Source: GCA-002790365 sp964486645 (GTDB taxonomy: Bacteria; Bacteroidota; Ignavibacteria; Ignavibacteriales; Ignavibacteriaceae). Taken from it: 8,215 nt of DNA. Where the stretch lies: positions 1 through 8,215 of the forward strand of contig CAZAOG010000120.1 in the NCBI GenBank assembly GCA_964486645.1. Direction: 5' to 3'. The translations under genes were made by a program, and so were the position numbers. Within the stretch, counting starts at the first letter, position 1. Each line of letters begins with the position of its first letter. Positions 1-5,621 of this stretch are shown one piece after another. The notes under the pieces are model-generated. The model was not told the origin of the DNA. It saw nothing but the letters and a program-made list of their open reading frames with translations, and searched no databases.

Positions 1-65
1 GCGTAAAGCTTCCCGCCCATACAAATCCTTATTTATTAAATGTCTTCCGGAATTTTAAAAAAGCC

Positions 66-94
66 TTGACATTTCGCCTTTTGGGGAATAAATT
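66..94 (+). promoter_or_regulatory. Candidate sigma70-type promoter of the Fn3-like gene
   Basis: A perfect TTGACA lies at 66-71, followed by a 17-base spacer and TAAATT at 89-94, which matches four of six bases of TATAAT. Transcription would be expected to begin about base 100-102, at or next to the ATG at 100, so a message from this promoter would have almost no leader. A weak purine stretch (GGGGAA, 83-88) that could act as a ribosome binding site would then lie outside the transcript. The match could be chance in AT-rich DNA, and some Bacteroidota use a different -33/-7 consensus. Confidence 0.4.
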
Positions 95-99
95 TAGAT

Positions 100-498
100 A
101 TGAAAAGAACTTGGTTTAAGTTATTTTTCGCTTTAATTATAGTTTCTACGGCTTTTGCCGGAGCTTTCTTAGATTTTTTCCATGTACGCAGTGAAAATGA
201 TAATGTTGTAGTAGAATGGAAGACTTCGCAAGAGGAAAATGTAGACAAATTTGTTATTGAAAGAAGAAGCCCGAAAGGTGTTTTTATTGAACTTGCTTCA
301 GTAAAACCGACCGGCTCAAATTCATTTTATAAATACACCGATAAAGGGGCTTACAAAAAAAATGATTTACTTTTTGTTTATAGATTGAAGATAGTAGATA
401 TCGATAATACCGTTACTTATTCCTCCGATGCATCCATATCTTTAAGTGTCTCCGGCGTAAAGAGAACTTGGGGAAGTATTAAAGCAATGTTCCGATAA
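100..498 (+). CDS. Small secreted protein with one fibronectin type III-like domain
   Basis: The 132-residue product begins with a clear Sec signal peptide: basic MKR, a hydrophobic core at about residues 6-18, and a likely cut after AFA (18-20) or AGA (20-22). The rest is one beta-sandwich-like domain with the pattern of Fn3-like repeats in Bacteroidota and Ignavibacteria secreted proteins: VVVEWKTSQEENVDKFVIER (36-55), then a YRLKIVD strand (94-100) and a VTYSS strand (105-109). It should end up in the periplasm or outside. There is no C-terminal type IX sorting domain. Instead the chain ends in a basic, aromatic tail, KRTWGSIKAMFR (121-132). No catalytic residues are recognisable, so a binding or structural role is only a guess. 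Only a weak purine stretch lies upstream of the start. The fold assignment is by pattern; the exact function is unknown. Confidence 0.8.
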   Translation: MKRTWFKLFFALIIVSTAFAGAFLDFFHVRSENDNVVVEWKTSQEENVDKFVIERRSPKGVFIELASVKPTGSNSFYKYTDKGAYKKNDLLFVYRLKIVDIDNTVTYSSDASISLSVSGVKRTWGSIKAMFR

Positions 499-549
499 TT
501 TACTTGTTGTAGATATAAATATTATTTTATTACTTACCCGTATTTTCAA

Positions 550-1851
550 ATGCTTATTAATTTTCTGAATTCATTTCATTTTTCAAATCTTGGTTTATCT
601 GTTCCCAAAAATATTTTCGGACTTTCTGTTTCTTTATTGTTATTATTTACTATTGCGGGATGCTCAAGCAGTAAAAAATTCAGCGACGAAGATTACAATT
701 ACAACACCACCGTAAATTTTAAATCTCCTAATATCAAAGTTCTATTGGACGACAAACCGGTAAGCAAAAGCCTGACCTTAGGCTCCGCCGTTGTGTTGTC
801 GTCAGCGGAAAAGAGAATTGCCGTTGTTAATAAAGGCAATACTCTTAACATAAATATTGAAGGCGGTAAAGTAATTGTTAATATCAGAAATAATTCGTTT
901 GAATCCGAGTCCTTTAAAATCGAAACTAAGTCGAGGGATAAATTTTTAAGATATAACGGAAAGAGTTACAGAGGCGCAATTAAATTTTTAAGCGACGGCA
1001 GTAAACTTATAGTAATAAACGAGCTGCCGTTGGAAGATTACCTTAAAGGTGTTCTGCCTTTGGAAATGCCTACCGGCAGAGGCGACGAAAACGTTCAGGC
1101 GCTAAAGGCAATGGCTGTAACCGCCCGTACATATTCGTTCAACAGAATGAATAAAACAAAGGGAACTTTTGATGTGTACTTGGACGTAAGAGATCAGGTC
1201 TACGGGGGAGTGCGGGCTGAAAAATCGCTGACCAATAAAATAATTGACGAGACAAAAGGACAAATTTTAACTTATGACGATAAACCTGCGCTCGTGTTTT
1301 ACAGCGCTTCCGGCGGGGGATATACCGAAAATGCAAAAAATGTTTTCGGAAGTAAATATGATGTTCCGTATTTAAGAGGCGTGGAAGACGGTGACGAACC
1401 TTACGATTTAATAATGCCTAATTTTGAATGGACCGAAAAATATACCGAGAGTAAATTCCTTAATATGCTTTATAAAGCGGGAAAAATAAAAAACGTTAAT
1501 TATACGATAGACGATATTGAAATTGAAAGCAGATTTGCTTCCGGCAGAGTTAACGAACTTAAAATTAATCTTGAATCCGATGAAAATGACGATGTGGAAA
1601 TTATACTTAAAGGCAACCGTATTAGAAGTGTAATAAGAAGAGCAAACGGCGGAATTTTAAAAAGTACTATGATTGAAATTGAAATGGACGATGATAAAAA
1701 TATTGTGATAAAAGGGAAAGGCAACGGACACGGGGTCGGACTTTCTCAGTGGGGCGCCATTTACTTATCACGCGAAGGTACAAACTATAAAGAAATATTA
1801 TCTCATTATTTTCCCGGTACGGAAATAAAATCTATCTCTTATGATAAATAA
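550..1851 (+). CDS. SpoIID/LytB-domain lipoprotein, probable peptidoglycan lytic transglycosylase
   Basis: The 433-residue protein carries the SpoIID/LytB domain, whose known member SpoIID cuts glycan strands lacking stem peptides. The domain is seen from about residue 140 on: GAIKFLSDG (142-150), LPLEDYLKGVLPLEMP (159-174), QALKAMAVTARTYS (183-196), the SASGGGYTE segment (252-260), and the closing GKGNGHGVGLSQWGA (389-403). Glu172 in the LEMP motif aligns with the catalytic glutamate of Bacillus SpoIID. The N-terminus is a lipoprotein signal: hydrophobic SLLLLFTIAG followed by Cys38 (lipobox IAGC), so the enzyme is probably membrane-anchored. The n-region before the core is unusually long (about 23 residues), and no Shine-Dalgarno site precedes the ATG at 550, so the start is not certain. 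In a non-sporulating Gram-negative setting it more likely serves wall remodelling or septation (as in LytB or the Amidase-enhancer family) than engulfment. The 3' end overlaps the maf gene. Confidence 0.9.
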   Translation: MLINFLNSFHFSNLGLSVPKNIFGLSVSLLLLFTIAGCSSSKKFSDEDYNYNTTVNFKSPNIKVLLDDKPVSKSLTLGSAVVLSSAEKRIAVVNKGNTLNINIEGGKVIVNIRNNSFESESFKIETKSRDKFLRYNGKSYRGAIKFLSDGSKLIVINELPLEDYLKGVLPLEMPTGRGDENVQALKAMAVTARTYSFNRMNKTKGTFDVYLDVRDQVYGGVRAEKSLTNKIIDETKGQILTYDDKPALVFYSASGGGYTENAKNVFGSKYDVPYLRGVEDGDEPYDLIMPNFEWTEKYTESKFLNMLYKAGKIKNVNYTIDDIEIESRFASGRVNELKINLESDENDDVEIILKGNRIRSVIRRANGGILKSTMIEIEMDDDKNIVIKGKGNGHGVGLSQWGAIYLSREGTNYKEILSHYFPGTEIKSISYDK

Positions 1852-2419
1852 AAATATACCGATCTACCTTGCCTCAAAATCTCCGAGGCGGAAAGTATTG
1901 CTGAAACAATTAAACTTAAAATTTAAAGTCTTTTCGGTTGAATGTGACGAATCGCTGAAGAAAAACGAATCGTATATTAAAACCGTAAAAAGGCTTTCGC
2001 TTGTAAAATTAAACGCCGCAAAAAAAATACACGACGACGGAATAATAATTACCGCCGATACCTTGGTTGTGCTTAAGGATGAAATAATAGGAAAACCTAA
2101 AAATAAAAAAGATGCCGCGAAAATATTAAAAAAGTTAAGTGATAAAACCCATAAAGTTTACACGGGATTCTCCGTTTATAATCCGTTTAAAAATATAACC
2201 GTTACAGATTACGAAAAGACGCTTGTTACCTTTAAAAAATTATCAGATGAAGAAATAAAAAGTTATGTACGTTCCGGAAGCCCCTTGGATAAAGCCGGAG
2301 CCTACGGAATTCAAGATGATTTCGGCGCTGTGTTTGTTAAAAAAATAAACGGTTGTTACAATAATGTAATGGGACTTCCCTTATTCAAAGTTTACAGTGT
2401 CTTAACGAGAGTGTACTAA
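1841..2419 (+). CDS. maf: Maf family nucleoside triphosphate pyrophosphatase (YhdE-like dTTP/UTP type)
   Basis: Maf proteins hydrolyse non-canonical or excess nucleoside triphosphates to monophosphate and pyrophosphate in the cytoplasm, and were first described through their effect on septum formation. The 192 residues match the usual length. Motifs in order: LASKSPRR (10-17) for phosphate binding; E34 and D36 after strand two; TADT (71-74) with the catalytic-type Asp73; IGKPKN (83-88); HKVYTG (104-109); KAGAYGIQ (151-158); NVMGLPL (175-181). The GAYGIQ form is typical of the YhdE subfamily (dTTP/UTP) rather than YceF (7-methyl-GTP), so dTTP/UTP and modified pyrimidines are the likely substrates; this is subfamily inference. 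The ATG at 1841 lies inside the end of the SpoIID-like gene, sharing 11 bases in another frame, and has no good Shine-Dalgarno site, which points to translational coupling. Confidence 0.94.
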   Translation: MINKNIPIYLASKSPRRKVLLKQLNLKFKVFSVECDESLKKNESYIKTVKRLSLVKLNAAKKIHDDGIIITADTLVVLKDEIIGKPKNKKDAAKILKKLSDKTHKVYTGFSVYNPFKNITVTDYEKTLVTFKKLSDEEIKSYVRSGSPLDKAGAYGIQDDFGAVFVKKINGCYNNVMGLPLFKVYSVLTRVY

Positions 2420-2420
2420 A

Positions 2421-3383
2421 TTGTTAGAAAAATTAAAGAAGAAGCTTTTAATATCAATAGCTATAGGCGGGGGAGTTTATCTGTTTTTTATTGTTTATGC
2501 AAACTTCAATCAGTTCCTCGCTTCTCTTTCCGAATTCAGCCTGTGGCTGCTGCCCGTTATTTTAATCCTTTCTCTCGTCAATTTTGTATTAAGATTTTAC
2601 AAGTGGAATTATTATTTAAACTTAATAAAAGTTAAAATAAATAAGCTGGATTCATTTTATATCTTTATGTCCGGCTTAATTATGAGCGTAACTCCCGGTA
2701 AAATAGGAGAGTTCCTTAAAGCCTATCTTGTAAAGGAAAAAACCAAAATACCGATGAGCAAAACCTCGCCGGTTGTAGTTGTTGAAAGGTTAACCGATTC
2801 AATTGCCTTTATACTTATATCCTTGGTAGGCGCGTATATATTTGATTACGGCATGACCATAACAATACTAATTACGGCACTTTTAATATTTTTAATAATT
2901 CTGCTCACAAGCCCTAAACTGTTTTTGTTAGTTTTGCACTTGCTTGAAAAAAGCAAGAGGCTGAAAAAACATATCGTTAAAATTGAAAATGCCTATAAAA
3001 ATATTCAAGTGCTTTTAAAACCGGGTGTTATGATTAAAATGACTGTTTTAAGTATAATTGCTTGGCTGGCGGAATGTTTGGGTTATTATTTAATTCTCCG
3101 TAATTTTGGTATCAACATTAATTTTTTGTGGGCATCTTTCAGTTATGCATTTGCAAATATTATCGGAACTGTTTCCATGTTACCGGGCGGACTCGGCGTA
3201 ACGGAAGGGTCGTTGACTTTATTGCTTTTGGAACAAGGGGTTAGCAAAACTACTTCTGTTGCAACAACTTTTATCGTCCGGGTTTCTACGCTTTGGTTTT
3301 CGGTATTAGTGGGTGTTATAGCTCTGACTTTGTTGCATAAAAGAGATAAGAATTGTTGTGTAGAAGAATATACAGAAAAATAA
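2421..3383 (+). CDS. UPF0104 / lysylphosphatidylglycerol synthase-like integral membrane protein
   Basis: This 320-residue polytopic protein belongs to the UPF0104 family, which shares the transmembrane half of MprF (LPG synthase TM region, flippase-like). About seven to eight hydrophobic segments are visible, roughly 10-28, 40-60, 78-90, 126-142, 146-167, 206-226, 236-256 and 285-306. Family motifs are SVTPGKIGEFLKAYLVKE (89-106), VVVVERLTD (117-125) and MLPGGLGVTEGSL (253-265). The soluble aminoacyl-transferase domain of full MprF is absent, so lipid lysinylation is not expected; a role in moving lipids or lipid-linked compounds across the inner membrane is only a family-level possibility. 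The start is TTG at 2421, one base after the maf stop, with weak GAGAG at 2407-2411 as the best Shine-Dalgarno candidate; no later start is better placed. Tight spacing suggests cotranscription with maf and icd. Confidence 0.88.
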   Translation: MLEKLKKKLLISIAIGGGVYLFFIVYANFNQFLASLSEFSLWLLPVILILSLVNFVLRFYKWNYYLNLIKVKINKLDSFYIFMSGLIMSVTPGKIGEFLKAYLVKEKTKIPMSKTSPVVVVERLTDSIAFILISLVGAYIFDYGMTITILITALLIFLIILLTSPKLFLLVLHLLEKSKRLKKHIVKIENAYKNIQVLLKPGVMIKMTVLSIIAWLAECLGYYLILRNFGININFLWASFSYAFANIIGTVSMLPGGLGVTEGSLTLLLLEQGVSKTTSVATTFIVRVSTLWFSVLVGVIALTLLHKRDKNCCVEEYTEK

Positions 3384-3384
3384 A

Positions 3385-3390
3385 AAGGAG
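3385..3390 (+). promoter_or_regulatory. Shine-Dalgarno site of icd
   Basis: AAGGAG ends five bases before the ATG at 3396. It is the strongest ribosome binding site in the first gene block and fixes the icd start; the genes before it in the cluster have weak sites or none, so icd is probably translated at a higher rate. Confidence 0.8.
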
Positions 3391-3395
3391 AAAAA

Positions 3396-4646
3396 ATGAA
3401 AAAATATAAAAAAATTTCTATTCCAAAAGACGGTGAAAAAATAACTGTTGAAAACGGTGCATTGAACGTGCCCGATAATCCGATATTGGGTTTTATTGAA
3501 GGCGACGGAATCGGACCCGATATTTGGTCTGCGTCAAAATTGGTATTCGATGCTGCCGTTAAAAAAGCTTATAACGGAAAAAGAAAAATTGCCTGGATGG
3601 AAATATTTGCCGGCGACAAAGCGGTTTCCGTTTACGGTAAAAATAAATGGCTTCCGCAAGAAACAGTTGATGCCATTGAAGAATATGTTGTAGCAATAAA
3701 AGGACCTCTAACTACTCCCATTGGCGGCGGCATTAGAAGTCTGAACGTAGCATTAAGACAAAAACTTGATTTGTTTGCGTGCGTAAGACCCGTAAAATAC
3801 TATAAGGGTGTTCCCAGTCCGATGAAAAGACCTCAGCTTTTAGACGTTATAATTTTCAGAGAAAATACCGAAGACGTTTATGCGGGTGTTGAGTTCAAAG
3901 CGGGGCAGAAAGAAACCGAAAATTTGATTGCCTACATCAACAAAAAAATTCCGGGAAAAATAAGAAAAAATTCGGGTATAGGAATTAAACCTATAAGCGA
4001 GTTCGGTACTTCAAGACTTGTATCAAAAGCAATTCAATATGCAATAGATAACAACATAAGCAGCGTTACTTTGGTGCACAAAGGCAACATCATGAAATTT
4101 ACCGAAGGATCGTTCAAAGAATGGGGTTATAAAGTCGCTAAAAAACAATTCAGAGATTTTATAGTTACCGAAGACGAACTCTGGAGCGATTACAATGGTA
4201 AAATGCCGAACGGTAAAGTTCTTATTAAAGACAGAATAGCGGATTCTATATTTCAGCAGTTGTTATTAAGACCCGATGAATACGGTATATTGGCAACCCC
4301 TAATTTAAACGGCGACTATTTATCCGATGCAGCTGCAGCGCAGGTAGGCGGCTTGGGTTTAGCTCCCGGCGCCAACATAGGTTATCATACCGCGTTGTTT
4401 GAGGCAACTCACGGTACAGCCCCTAAATATGCAGGAATGGACAAAGTTAACCCCGGTTCGTTAATCCTTTCCGGAGTTATGATGTTTAATTACTTGGGCT
4501 GGAATAAAGTTTCAAAAATTATTGAAACGGCATTAAAGAGAACAATTAAAGCTAAAACCGTTACATACGATTTAGAGCGTCAAATGAAAGGCGCTAAAAA
4601 ATTGAAGACCTCGCAATTTGCAAAAGCAATTGTAAAAAATATGTAA
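3396..4646 (+). CDS. icd: Isocitrate dehydrogenase, NADP-dependent type
   Basis: Oxidative decarboxylation of isocitrate to 2-oxoglutarate with NADP+, in the citric acid cycle, as a cytoplasmic homodimer. The 416-residue length and the residues match the E. coli Icd class throughout. Isocitrate-binding residues are Ser115, Asn117, Arg121, Arg131 and Arg155 (E. coli Ser113, Asn115, Arg119, Arg129, Arg153). Tyr162 and Lys229 correspond to the catalytic pair. The metal-binding aspartates are Asp283, Asp307 and Asp311. NADP preference is indicated by Lys344, Tyr345, Val351, Tyr391 and Arg395, the set that contacts the 2'-phosphate in E. coli, so an NAD-type enzyme or isopropylmalate dehydrogenase is unlikely. 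The N-terminus MKKYKKISIPKDGEKI is typical of the family. Ser115 is the residue AceK phosphorylates in E. coli; no aceK is in view, so such control cannot be claimed. Whether it works oxidatively or in a reductive cycle cannot be read here. A strong ribosome binding site precedes it and a hairpin follows. Confidence 0.97.
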   Translation: MKKYKKISIPKDGEKITVENGALNVPDNPILGFIEGDGIGPDIWSASKLVFDAAVKKAYNGKRKIAWMEIFAGDKAVSVYGKNKWLPQETVDAIEEYVVAIKGPLTTPIGGGIRSLNVALRQKLDLFACVRPVKYYKGVPSPMKRPQLLDVIIFRENTEDVYAGVEFKAGQKETENLIAYINKKIPGKIRKNSGIGIKPISEFGTSRLVSKAIQYAIDNNISSVTLVHKGNIMKFTEGSFKEWGYKVAKKQFRDFIVTEDELWSDYNGKMPNGKVLIKDRIADSIFQQLLLRPDEYGILATPNLNGDYLSDAAAAQVGGLGLAPGANIGYHTALFEATHGTAPKYAGMDKVNPGSLILSGVMMFNYLGWNKVSKIIETALKRTIKAKTVTYDLERQMKGAKKLKTSQFAKAIVKNM

Positions 4647-4680
4647 CAGGTTCTATTTTACAGGTAAGTTTTTTTAATAA

Positions 4681-4714
4681 ATGCCCCGTTTTCTTGATTT
4701 TCAAGATGGGGCAT
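4681..4714 (+). terminator. Two-part hairpin after icd, probable transcription terminator
   Basis: The outer arms are ATGCCCC (4681-4687) and GGGGCAT (4708-4714), a perfect seven-pair stem. Inside it TCTTGA (4692-4697) pairs with TCAAGA (4701-4706) across a TTT loop, leaving an asymmetric internal loop of four bases on the left and one on the right. The tail on the + strand (ATTATATTCTTTATCC) is U-rich but interrupted, so termination may be partial. It sits 34 bases after the icd stop and before the next gene, where a terminator is expected. Confidence 0.6.
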
Positions 4715-4722
4715 ATTATATT
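4694..4722 (+). promoter_or_regulatory. Candidate promoter of the ytxH-like gene, overlapping the hairpin
   Basis: TTGATT at 4694-4699 (four of six to TTGACA) is followed by a 17-base spacer and TATATT at 4717-4722 (five of six to TATAAT). A start near 4729 would give a leader of about 28 bases that includes the strong AAAGGAGG site. The -35 element lies in the inner stem and loop of the hairpin. In AT-rich DNA such matches arise by chance, so this rests mainly on its position. Confidence 0.35.
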
Positions 4723-4743
4723 CTTTATCCTTGAATTTGATAT

Positions 4744-4751
4744 AAAGGAGG
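4744..4751 (+). promoter_or_regulatory. Strong Shine-Dalgarno site that sets the ytxH-like start
   Basis: AAAGGAGG ends five bases before the ATG at 4757, close to a perfect complement of the 16S rRNA tail. It favours 4757 over the in-frame TTG at 4694, which lies inside the hairpin. Confidence 0.85.
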
Positions 4752-4756
4752 AAGTT

Positions 4757-5173
4757 ATGTCAAGCGAAAATAATAACGGGAACGGTTTTTTAATAGGTTT
4801 AATAGCCGGAAGTGCCTTGGGCGCGATAATCGGTTTATTGTACGCCCCTAAAAGCGGGAAAGAATTGCGTGACGATATAAGGACAAAGTCTAATGAATAT
4901 TTAGATGATGCCGACAAATATATAGAAGACGCTAGAGTAAAGGCTAAAAACTTAATTAATGACGGCAAGAAAAAATCGGAAGAGCTGATTGCAGACGCAA
5001 AAACAAAATCCGACGAGCTGTTGAAAGAAGCTCAGAAAATTTTTGACGAAGCAAAAAGCAAAGCCGGTAAAACCGTAAGTGAAAAGAAGGAAAATTTAGA
5101 GACGGAAGGTACAAGGCTTAAATCGGCGGTTAAAGCAGGTGTGGAAGCTTACAAAGAAACTAAAAAATCTTAA
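4757..5173 (+). CDS. YtxH-like membrane-anchored protein with tandem 11-residue repeats
   Basis: Read from the ATG at 4757 the product has 138 residues. After a short polar N-terminus comes a glycine- and alanine-rich membrane segment (about 11-29) ending in LLYAPKSGKELRDDI (27-41), the hallmark of the YtxH family (GLLxAPKSGKE). The rest is a highly charged Lys/Glu/Asp/Ala helix. Residues 58-101 break into four tandem 11-mers: DARVKAKNLIN, DGKKKSEELIA, DAKTKSDELLK and EAQKIFDEAKS, with a related DIRTKSNEYLD at 40-50. This hendecad pattern resembles LEA-type or apolipoprotein-like amphipathic helices. Bacillus YtxH is linked to the general stress response; the biochemical role is unknown. The next gene encodes a DUF948-like protein, the partner seen in Bacillus ytxG-ytxH. 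The hydrophilic helix may lie along the membrane or face the cytoplasm or periplasm; topology cannot be decided here. Confidence 0.88.
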   Translation: MSSENNNGNGFLIGLIAGSALGAIIGLLYAPKSGKELRDDIRTKSNEYLDDADKYIEDARVKAKNLINDGKKKSEELIADAKTKSDELLKEAQKIFDEAKSKAGKTVSEKKENLETEGTRLKSAVKAGVEAYKETKKS

Positions 5174-5203
5174 CGGCATTTTTTTTAATAACAACAAAAA
5201 ATT

Positions 5204-5587
5204 ATGAATGCTGCTTCTTTACCTTTAACCGTTTTGCTGATATCGGCTTCGCTGCTGAGTCTTTTCTTAATATTCTATATTTATAGAATCACTAAATCTT
5301 TTAACCAAATAAAAGATGAAGTTAAAAAGATCTCATCCAAGTTAGATCCGTTAATTGAATCTATGACCGAGCTGACAGGCAAAATGAATGATATATCCGA
5401 CGGGGTAAAACAGCCGGTTGAGCTTGTTAAAACAACGGTTAACAACGTAAAAGACAGAGTGGATACAATACTAAACTTTGAAGCGAAGTTAAGAAAAGGT
5501 GTTGAAGATCCGGTTTTCAGACTAATTAAATCGTTAACCGCAATAGTAAACGGAATAGAAGCATTCTTAAAAAATTACAAAAAATAA
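5204..5587 (+). CDS. DUF948-like (YtxG-like) single-pass membrane protein
   Basis: The 127-residue product starts with one membrane helix at about residues 5-28 (LPLTVLLISASLLSLFLIFY), followed by a helical region of heptad-like spacing (30-95) with repeated small motifs such as QIKDEVKKISSKLDPLIESM (35-54) and KQPVELVKTTVNNVKDRVDT (69-88). This fits DUF948, whose Bacillus member YtxG is encoded next to YtxH. It lies 30 bases after the ytxH-like gene and 34 before the EF-G-like gene, so cotranscription is likely. No Shine-Dalgarno site is visible before the ATG at 5204; the upstream sequence is a T run followed by an A-rich stretch. Function is unknown: a coiled-coil membrane anchor or partner of the YtxH-like protein is the reasonable guess. 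The family call rests on architecture and neighbour, more than on sharp motifs. Confidence 0.75.
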   Translation: MNAASLPLTVLLISASLLSLFLIFYIYRITKSFNQIKDEVKKISSKLDPLIESMTELTGKMNDISDGVKQPVELVKTTVNNVKDRVDTILNFEAKLRKGVEDPVFRLIKSLTAIVNGIEAFLKNYKK

Positions 5588-5609
5588 AACTTCTTATTAC
5601 TGAAATTAT

Positions 5610-5614
5610 GGAGG
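5610..5614 (+). promoter_or_regulatory. Shine-Dalgarno site supporting a TTG start for the EF-G-like gene
   Basis: GGAGG stands seven bases before the TTG at 5622. With the encoded NIALIGHGGSGKT beginning ten residues later, as expected for an EF-G N-terminus, it decides the start in favour of TTG. Confidence 0.85.
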
Positions 5615-5621
5615 TAAATAG

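Noticed and set aside
2..58. Short open stretch at the left edge (18 codons then TAA) that could be the tail of an upstream gene
   Set aside because: Too short to show any family signature; a second frame (3-119) is also open, so an open stretch here is not informative.
36..248. 70-codon open frame on the - strand
   Set aside because: It lies across the candidate promoter and the signal-peptide gene on the other strand, has no ribosome binding site, and its translation has no recognisable domain.
499..549. Possible -10 elements (TATAAA at 514, TATTAT at 520) before the SpoIID-like gene
   Set aside because: No acceptable -35 lies at 16-18 bases upstream of either, and such strings are common in AT-rich spacers.
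4694..4756. In-frame TTG extension of the ytxH-like gene
   Set aside because: It begins inside the hairpin stem, adds residues not typical of YtxH, and a near-perfect Shine-Dalgarno site serves the ATG at 4757.
4594..4968. 124-codon open frame on the - strand over the icd/ytxH junction
   Set aside because: It runs antisense through icd's end, the hairpin and the YtxH repeats; its hydrophobic look mirrors the complement of Lys/Glu-rich codons.
5177..5203. T run then A-rich stretch between the ytxH-like and DUF948-like genes as a terminator
   Set aside because: No stable GC-bearing stem precedes the T run, and the two genes look like a conserved pair expected to be cotranscribed.
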